Shown in pieces: positions 57,425 to 64,000 of a stretch of DNA of 64,000 nt; position 1 is the stretch's first letter; every line of letters starts with the position of its first letter. A program made the position numbers and the translations under genes. The notes under the pieces are model-generated. The model had not been told where the DNA came from. It worked only from the letters and a program-made list of their open reading frames with translations, and made no database searches. This stretch comes from Odontocerum albicorne (lineage: Eukaryota; Arthropoda; Insecta; Trichoptera; Odontoceridae). The DNA lies in assembly GCA_949825065.1 (NCBI GenBank), contig OX463846.1, positions 14,011,753 to 14,075,752 on the forward strand, read 5' to 3'.

Positions 57425-57735
57425 TTCGGATGCAATAATAAAATTTCAATTTATACAACACCGTTTAGAGAGTAGGTTTTCTAAATCGGGATTCAATTTC
57501 ACTATTATTGACAGATTAAAAATATTTCAATATAAATATTTAAGTTGAGTGTAAGGATAGAAAGGCGGTGGTTGCGGCCATTAGATTAAGTACTACTCCG
57601 CGTCTGCCTTTGTTTAGAAAAACATATTTGGTAAAATCACCACATGAAAGATACCAAGAGAAGACGAACTACAAAGCAATCTTTGTAGATCTTCCCATTT
57701 ATGATAGTAAAACATTCGGGTTTAGAGTGTAGTTT
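57425..57735 (-). mobile_element. LINE family B 3' UTR
   Basis: 'tacaacaccgtttagagagt', 'gtgtaaggatagaaaggcgg', 'gcggccattagattaagtac' and 'tcttcccatttatgatagta', all shared with the copies at 24.4 and 59.8 kb. The tail side at 57425 reads 'tgcaataataaaatttc'. Confidence 0.8.
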
Positions 57736-57889
57736 AACCATTACAAGAAGAGTAACCCACTGGGAGTGGTTGGATCAGATAGTGAGGATGCTACCTGGTA
57801 GGTGGTCAAACGTGCGCAGTTTTATTGCCCGCAAGAGACTCGACTAATCGACATTTAATTATTTTATGCATCTATCAAGGTTAAGTTTA
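57736..57889. other. Spacer
   Basis: Nothing recognised. Confidence 0.4.
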
Positions 57890-57961
57890 AGAAACAGATG
57901 GTTAAGTTTAAGAAACAGATATTCATTAAAATCATCTAAAAAGTATTTTAGATGATTTTGA
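57890..57961. repeat. Direct duplication and hairpin
   Basis: 'ggttaagtttaagaaacag' is duplicated in tandem at about 57880-57920. 57930-57961 is a hairpin 'aaaatcatctaaaa' / 'ttttagatgatttt' with a 4-base loop. Confidence 0.85.
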
Positions 57962-58069
57962 ATATATATTTCGGTATCAAAACACCAATTTGGGAAAACA
58001 ATCAATTTTAGATACTTATTGTTGGAAATTCCGACTTGGAGTATTCATTTATTTGACAAAAGAGACATA

Positions 58070-58570
58070 AAAATGAGTAAATGTATGACAGAATACGGAA
58101 TGAAGTGATTAGTGATGAATGTGAACTTAATGCTGATGTTTTTATTAAGATAAAAAGAAGATTGTTAGGGCATGTGGAACTTATGAAAGTAGAAAAACTA
58201 AAAAATAAATATATAATAATGAATAAATATAGGTTAATTAATAGCAACATAGTATGTTCGTATATAAATAAAAACATTCCAAAATCACTCACATGTCTCA
58301 AGATAAATAGCAAAAAATACATTAAAGAGAGAAGCTATAGTGCAAATGTGAGTAGAAGGCCTGTGAAAGGAAGACCAAGGAAACTATGGTTGGATCATTT
58401 GAATATTTTTAATAAAGGAAACGTAGAAAGTCAGAGAAATCGAAAAAGTTGTATGTGAAGATGTATGGATGTTGAGAAGGCTAAGGGTGTGTGTGACGAG
58501 ATAGCAAAGTCTGGCGCTTTGTTTTCTTTGCCTTAACTGAAATGGCAGGATGGTATGTATGTATGTGTGT
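58070..58570 (+). mobile_element. LINE family A, 3' end with internal insertion
   Basis: Plus frame MYDRIRNEVISDECELNADV, IKIKRRLLGHVELMK, then about 140 bp of AT-rich inserted sequence (58195-58330), then SANVSRRPVKGRPRKLWLDH and NKGNVESQRNRKSCM, then 'aggctaagggtgtgtgtgac' and the tail 'ggatggtatgtatgtatgtg'. It is open for 125 codons through the insert, which is remarkable but probably chance given its composition. Confidence 0.9.
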
Positions 58571-59099
58571 AAGAAAATAGTATAGATAAATTACTGTTAT
58601 GCATTGAATAATTCAATCAGTCACTTAATTTGACTCGCATTTTAAATTATACTCCGCTTTAGGACATGGAGATTCGAAGTCATGTTCCACCGCGGTGGCA
58701 TGTGAAATACCGGGCTGTAGATCGACTTTGATGGAGGCATTTTATAGCATTTCTATGTTTTTGATGGAGTTAATATGGTGATAATTATCATATACCTAGT
58801 AGAGTTGGTCAACTCAAATATTTCAACAGAATATTTCAGTCAGCGGGATCCCTTCTATGGAATAGTCTTCTATCCTTCCCTGAGGCAAATCTCCGAATCG
58901 GCACTTGTAGAAAAGTCACTTGTACTATGTGCATCTTCTGTAAGTTAAAATAAGCTAGATAGAATCATAGTGGTTGGGTAACACCATAACACCAAATTAT
59001 CTAATATAAAAATGTTACATCGCAAAAAGTATTCAATATCTAAGGTAGTAAAAGCTGAAGAGGGAATTGCAATTTAGATAACTTCTTCCATTTTCTTCG
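58571..59099. other. Spacer
   Basis: Less AT-rich around 58670-58750. Nothing recognised. Confidence 0.4.
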
Positions 59100-59200
59100 T
59101 CTTAGAAATAATTTTACTCTTATCTGGTTGGCTTTAAGATTTGCTTATAACAATAAACTCACCATGTTTACTCACTCACAATAAAATGTCTAAATGAACC
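59100..59200 (+). mobile_element. Possible SINE body fragment
   Basis: 'cttatctggttggctttaag' and 'aacaataaactcaccatg' resemble the SINE body and its 'aataagtccaccgg' part. Weak. Confidence 0.4.
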
Positions 59201-59499
59201 AATAAATAAAAAAACCTAATAATAATATTACAATAAGAATGCGACAACACTGTTCATTGAGTAAATAATTATTATATAAAATCTTCTAATGGCATTACTG
59301 ACACCACAATCTTTGAATTTATGTCCCAATCCCATGAACGTTCTCCCGTACATAAGGAGAGTAAACGGGAATATACTATATTTCTCTTAGAATTCAAGCG
59401 CCCAAATAAGGAATTGTTCGATTGACCTCTTTGTGAAATATGTATGGCAGGAATGGGCAGGGAGAAATAAGCTGTTATGGTTAAGGAATATTCAACATT
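59201..59499. other. Spacer
   Basis: Nothing recognised. Confidence 0.4.
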
Positions 59500-59740
59500 C
59501 TTCTTCTTAAACTTTCTATAGACTCAAGAGTCTGTTACTGCAGGATTGCCCTCCTGTGATGCTGAGCTCCAGCTATCTCTCCATCGTTTCGGGGTCTCCC
59601 TGGTGGACGCCGTCCATCCGGCACCCCATGCAGAGCTATGTATGGAATTCTTGTGGAATTCATTCTCTGTACATGTTGGTACCAGTATCGTCGACGCTGT
59701 CGTCTCCATCTGACCACATCAACATTGGACTATACTAAAT
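59500..59740 (-). mobile_element. LINE C-terminal fragment, third lineage
   Basis: Minus frame RRRYWYQHVQRMNSTRIPYI, ALHGVPDGRRPPGRPR, continuing in the next frame KRWRDSWSSAS to a stop. This is the 'RWxGHVxRM...GRRPxGRPxxRWxD' end of a non-LTR retrotransposon ORF. The spacing and the ALHG segment differ from family A, so it is a separate family, seen once here. One frameshift at GRPR. Confidence 0.8.
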
Positions 59741-59751
59741 GTTTAAAGAAT

Positions 59752-59970
59752 AATAATAATAATAAAAGGACCATTTATACAGCTCCATTTAAAGAGTAGA
59801 TTCTTTTCAAGGGCGTTCTAGCACGGTACTGAATCCCACTATCGTTAACTGATTAAAAATATTATAAAATAAATACGAGTATACGAGTACGAAATACGAG
59901 TATATAAGTTGAGAGTGAGGATAGGAAGGGATAAGATATGCCCATTCAATTAGGTACTTTCCCGCATCTG
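59752..59970 (-). mobile_element. LINE family B 3' UTR with ATT tail
   Basis: Starts at 'taataataataataataaaa' (tail) and continues with the shared 'tttaaagagtagattctttt' and 'ctgattaaaaatatt' blocks. Contains three TACGAGTA octamers within 29 bp (59874-59902). Confidence 0.8.
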
Positions 59971-60057
59971 TTTATGTTGAGTTACGTCATGCGGCGCAAA
60001 ACGGAGCAGGACTAATCAACATGGTGATCATCGACGCGTGGATAGGGCATGCCACGA

Positions 60058-60275
60058 GAAGGTATTGCATTACACTTTCGTTGTATACGGTACAATTTAA
60101 TGGGGGTATTGCCATGTGTCAATCTTTTCCAATTAACCAGAAGGTTTTTGAACAAGTCTTAAGTGAAAATCTGAATGGAACAACTTTTTTGAAAAGTTGA
60201 ATATCAACCAGATTGGAAGATAAGTGTCTTATCATATTACTAGGTATGAAGATACTTCATCTTCTTAATGTGATG
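60058..60275 (-). mobile_element. tRNA-derived SINE, near full length
   Basis: Reverse copy: tail 'tattgcattacactttcgtt', body 'ttccaattaaccagaaggtt' and 'tcttaagtgaaaatctgaat', head 'gattggaagataagtgtctt'. B box decayed. Confidence 0.8.
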
Positions 60276-60864
60276 CCTCCTATCGCAGGTTAAACACCAT
60301 AATAGCGAACCTTATAATGTTCACTGCAGCCAGGAACAACCTTATAATGTTCGTATTACCAAAAATGTTCACTTAAAATGTTATATAGAAAACCTTATAA
60401 TGTTCACTGCAGCCGGAAACAACCAAGTATAAGTGCTCCCAAATATCTTCCACAAGTTCATAAGCCAGGAAATACGGCGTTGTCTTCTGGTTCATCTATC
60501 ATTTAATTTGTCCTATATGATCAATTATGTATTAATACATCTTTTGCCTCTCATTATGTGGCCGAGATACTGCAACTTGCAAACCTTCACATACTTACGC
60601 AGTTTTCGGTCCTTATACATACACGCAAACACTTCCACACTTGTAAAACGATCTAATTAGAAAACCCTGGCAATATGTCTACAATTCTACATCTCAAAAA
60701 CATCGATCCTACGCGATGTTTCCAAGTTCAGCGTCTACGCTTCCATTCCATAGAAGAGAGTTAAGAAATAAATAAAAATATAATATAATATATTTTTTGA
60801 TAAATATATTAGCATGAAAATGTTCATCCTAAAATATAATGGAAATTGAAATTCATTTCAGAGA
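60276..60864. repeat. Local duplications, then spacer
   Basis: 'accttataatgttcactgca' followed by 'gcc(a/g)g(g/a)aacaacc' occurs at 60309 and again near 60390, with two shorter pieces between. Beyond 60430 nothing is recognised. Confidence 0.8.
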
Positions 60865-60985
60865 TGAACTATCGAAAGGTCTCATAAAATCCTCTCAATC
60901 GAGATACACCTCCATCAATAGGAGGGCGAGCCCGGCCGCGAAGACGCCAGATGTTTTTCACTCCACACTCTTGTACACGTAAACT
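60865..60985 (-). repeat. Dispersed repeat family C, copy 2
   Basis: Counterpart of 3304-3440; 'gagggcgagcccggccgcga' and 'cgccagatgtttttcact'. Confidence 0.55.
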
Positions 60986-61304
60986 ATAAAACAAAAAATG
61001 ATAATAAATAACCAGTTGATGTAGTGCTTAAGATAATAAATATGTATAAGTTTGTTAAAAATATAAACGCACATTTCGTTGCAGCGAAACAAATGCATTT
61101 TCGATTGCCAAAACAGGTCTAGCCTTGTAAAAAAAACTACTTCAAGAAGCTATATTTACCGACATACAAACACCAAAACCAGTATTTTAGATTATCGAGA
61201 AATGTTTCTACTAAATAAATTAAATTAATTTAATTATAAAAGAGTTGTTTTAAATTTAACTTGTAGAATAGCACTATTTCTTATTACCGTAGCAAATTGC
61301 ACCA
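60986..61304. other. AT-rich spacer
   Basis: Nothing recognised. Confidence 0.4.
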
Positions 61305-61405
61305 ATGGGGCGGGGCCCGCGGAGGCGGTGGGCGGGGCAGCTGGCGCGCCGCCCGCGCCAGCATGGCGGACGGACCATAAACAAAACGGGCGGGAAATAA
61401 CACGT
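61305..61405 (+). promoter_or_regulatory. GC-rich promoter-like island
   Basis: About 100 bp of extreme GC content in an otherwise AT-rich region. On plus, in order: CCAAT in 'caccaatggggcggggc' directly followed by a GC box, further 'gggcggggc', 'ggcgcgccgcccgcgcc', 'agcatggcggacgg' (ATG in good context but only 5 codons before a stop), and 'gggcgggaaat', whose complement ATTTCCCGCCC fits an E2F site. It resembles a housekeeping-type promoter. A minus frame of 72 codons crosses it (GGAPAAPPTASAGPAP) and is probably composition-driven. Confidence 0.45.
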
Positions 61406-61659
61406 TTGAATTGCGAACGTTTGCAGTTTTGAATTTTAAATTCAACACTCATTTTATGTGTTATGTATGCAAGCGTTTTGTAATTTTGCCTTGTTGCGCT
61501 TTCTCATGATTATAGCGTTGACTAGGAAATTGTTATTATTTATTGGCATGTTGAAATCAATTAATTTAAATGACATTTATTTATTACACATCGTATTTTT
61601 ACTGGTTAGGCAGAGAGAACATATGTCCATATTATTCTATTAAAGCGTGCTTTAAGATG
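61406..61659. other. AT-rich spacer
   Basis: Nothing recognised. Confidence 0.4.
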
Positions 61660-61785
61660 ACCTCAGTCGCCTAATTGGTAAGACGCCTGTCTTGGCAACG
61701 ACCCAGAGATAGGGCGTTAAATTCCAGCTGGAACCCAATTAAAAAATGGGTTCAGATCAGGTTTTCACTTACGACTCTTTTACAA
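61660..61785 (+). mobile_element. tRNA-derived SINE head and early body
   Basis: 'cagtcgcctaattggtaaga' (A box), 'gggcgttaaattccagctgg' (decayed B box), 'gatcaggttttcacttacga' (body). Truncated. Confidence 0.75.
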
Positions 61786-61789
61786 TAAT

Positions 61790-61855
61790 TTTCACTTCAT
61801 CTTTTCTTTCATTCAAATACTGATCAACTTGATCTAGCCATGTTTTACAACATAT
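61790..61855 (-). mobile_element. LINE family A small fragment
   Basis: 'tctttcattcaaatactgat' and 'acttgatctagccatgtttt' match the WLDQ-coding region of other minus copies. Confidence 0.5.
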
Positions 61856-63694
61856 AAATGTATTCGCGTACGACATGTAAATCAGTCATATTTATTATAT
61901 TTTCAGAGCATTGCGACAGGAGTTTGAATACTTGGGCTTGCAAGATGAATTACTTGTAGAAAAGTTTTGTGTGAGCTCTTGATTGTGGTGTTTTTTATGA
62001 TTATATGCGGTATATTGTGGGATGAAGGTTTTGGTCTGTCTAGAGTGATGAAGTGTGAGGAGTTTTATTTCGCGTGATGTATACATACTCGTATGTAATT
62101 GAGTGTCACTGTTTGTCAGGTTGATGAGAATATGCAACGGGGTTTTATATAGTATAATAAAAAAATCGGAAAGAAGTATCGATTAATTTTTTCATGCTAT
62201 AGGTATGTCCTCAGTGAGATACAAGCAAAATTCTAGTTTACTAGGGACACGAACAATGATATCCATTTAAATTGTGCGTCCAAATTAAATTACCTGTTTC
62301 GCAAATTATGTATATTTCTTGTTATGTGTAAAATAAATTTAAAAAATAAAATATTCGTGGCAATGTTGATAAGATTTTGATTTATTCTTTGATTCCATAA
62401 AAAGACATTTTGTCACCTCATCCATGTCGTGATGACGTCTTTAAAACAACTAAAGCATTCCTCTACATAATCTATGTCAAATATAGCGAACGATGATGTT
62501 TATTTCAATATTCAATATTTTTCTTGTATAGACAGAGTCCATGTAAGGGTGGGATAATCGAGTGACTCGTCTCAGATGCGATATCTGAAGAGCTTCAAAA
62601 TCGATCCAATAATACTATTGCACTCCGTATGTCAATACCTATGACCATAGATCGTATCACGTTTTAGTAAATTAATGAAATTGATGTGACATCTAGTCTT
62701 CTTTATAAGAAATTATCAGATGTGTCTATTCTTCCTAGTGAACATTTCGTTTCGAACAAAATCAATTTCGAAAAGGCAATCGATAATTTTACTGTCATTA
62801 AAGCTCGAAAATAAAATTATTTCTATTTGACATTTTAATTTTTATCTTTTGATTTGTGTTGTTGGGTAAATTTTAAAATTACTATTTCCCTTTTTTGAAA
62901 ACTGGGAGAAGGGAAGGAAAAAAGTAAAAAAAGCAAACAAAAATCTTCCATTTTAAAATTAGTGATTTTAGAAAAAAAAATCGTCACCTAGAGGCGCATT
63001 TTCAAATGTGTACTCCAGGTGTCAAACTACCTTGTGTCAGCCCTGTGTATAGACTATTTTATTCGTTGACTATTTATTGTGGTGGAAGCTTTACAATGTT
63101 ACGTGTGTTTATATTTATTTTAAACCTTTTAAAAGACATTAACATGTGCAAACACATTCTGGCAACACCGTTTCTAACAGTGTAAAAATTACTTTCCAAT
63201 TATCGCCCCGAGACAAACTTTTAGCGCCCGCCGTATTATTTTAAGGTGTTATTTCGAAGCTAATGCGATCTCCTCAGTGATAACCATTTGGTCAAACTGT
63301 TTACTGAAGTGCTTGCTTTTATTGTGCCTAAGTTAATACTTTTGTGTGAGTGCCTCATAGTGTGAACGTTATCAACTGTATCCTTATATTTTATTTTTTT
63401 TATTTTAAATTCATTCATAACTGAGAATAAATTACAGAGTCTAATCAGTTAGTCGTATGACAGATGTGAAGAAGAGATCTGAGAATGAAGGTTACGAAAT
63501 CCATAACCATGGTCATGGAAAAATTAGATGCGATAAAGGTATTTGTGGGAAATGAAAGATTGGAGTAAGTTGAGGAATTCTGCTATTAAGGAAGTATTTT
63601 TGTGAATAATAAAAAAATACTTATGATGAATATCTAACAAAGTGTAGCGATGCATGTAGCGGCTTTTAAACCATATACTCGTACCTACACTCGA
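61856..63694. other. Spacer; possible 5' region at 63150-63400
   Basis: No gene recognised. 63170-63390 has several CpG-containing stretches ('ttatcgccccgagacaaac', 'ttttagcgcccgccgtatta') and a 'ctcctcagtgataac' with an initiator-like TCAGT, reminiscent of insect 5' regions, but no coding start follows. Confidence 0.35.
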
Positions 63695-64000
63695 ACCGGA
63701 CAGTATTAAAATCTGTGAAGATGATAGTCTACACCAGAAATTTAACACCAACTTTGATGTATGGGAGTGTAATATGGACGTAGAAAAGGACTGAAAAGAG
63801 CCGAATAAATGCTGTCGAAATGCGAAATGAGAAAAACACATAGGTAAAGTGTCAATGTGTGATAGAATACGGAAGTGATTACGGATGAATGTGAATTTAA
63901 GACTAATGTATTATGAAAGATGAAAAAAAAAACACTCGAAGTTAGTTTTGGCATGTAGAAAGAATGAATGAAGATAGCCTAACATAACAAACACACAGTG
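63695..64000 (+). mobile_element. LINE family A, running off the window
   Basis: Plus strand: RNLTPTLMYGSVIWT, KSRINAVEMRNEKN, MCDRIR and, near the edge, FWHVERMNEDSLT. The order matches the family's region from the RT thumb to WFGHVERM. The 3' tail lies beyond 64000. Confidence 0.9.

Noticed and set aside
61234..61452. 72-codon minus frame across the GC island
   Set aside because: The Ala/Pro/Gly-rich stretch follows directly from GC composition; a promoter reading explains more of the sequence.

Overview
The window looks like AT-rich nuclear DNA from an arthropod, most likely an insect with a repeat-rich genome. Only eukaryotic mobile elements are recognisable: non-LTR retrotransposon 3' ends, tRNA-derived SINEs, mariner/Tc1 elements, fold-back MITEs and short retroelements carrying hammerhead-ribozyme-like cores. 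I found no intact host gene, rRNA or functional tRNA gene, CRISPR array or prokaryotic operon. The longest open frames are 60-146 codons, and those I recognise are transposon pieces. The species cannot be named from the sequence alone.

Layout. 0-8 kb: fragments of the main LINE family (called A here), an L2/CR1-like LINE (B), SINEs, and minisatellites of 33, 16 and 50 bp. 8.0-9.6 kb: a defective mariner with both ends drawn out into tandem repeats of 'end plus flank'. 9.6-12 kb: LINE B, LINE A and a pair of opposed hammerhead-like repeats. 13.9-14.65 kb: a palindromic mariner derivative. 16.7-25.7 kb: C-terminal and RT-region fragments of LINEs (D and A families) and a full LINE B 3' end. 26.4-28.3 kb: three fold-back MITEs. 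29-39 kb: mostly unannotated AT-rich DNA with scattered SINE and LINE remnants. 40.1-40.6 kb: LINE A followed by the best hammerhead-like element, flanked by a 12-bp direct repeat. 42.1-42.8 kb: an old tandem triplication. 46.7-47.2 kb: LINE B split by a Harbinger-like MITE with a TAA target duplication. 52-64 kb: more LINE A (one copy keeps an RT motif), a Tc1/mariner remnant with terminal inverted repeats, several SINEs, and one very GC-rich promoter-like island at 61.3 kb.

How the parts relate. LINE A and B copies are all cut off at the 5' side and end in microsatellite-like tails (ATGT and ATT repeats), as expected from target-primed reverse transcription. The SINEs carry tRNA-like A and B boxes and would depend on a LINE for movement. 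MITEs and SINEs sit inside or beside older LINE copies, giving a relative insertion order.

Two observations stand out. First, the octamer TACTCGTA/TACGAGTA occurs 20 times from 14.5 kb onward, against roughly 2-3 expected. In two places where homologous copies can be compared it is a 6-bp insertion at a TA dinucleotide, which resembles the excision scar of an unidentified TA-targeting transposon. Second, two copies of a ~150-bp retroelement keep a hammerhead-type core and show a compensatory base change in an outer stem.
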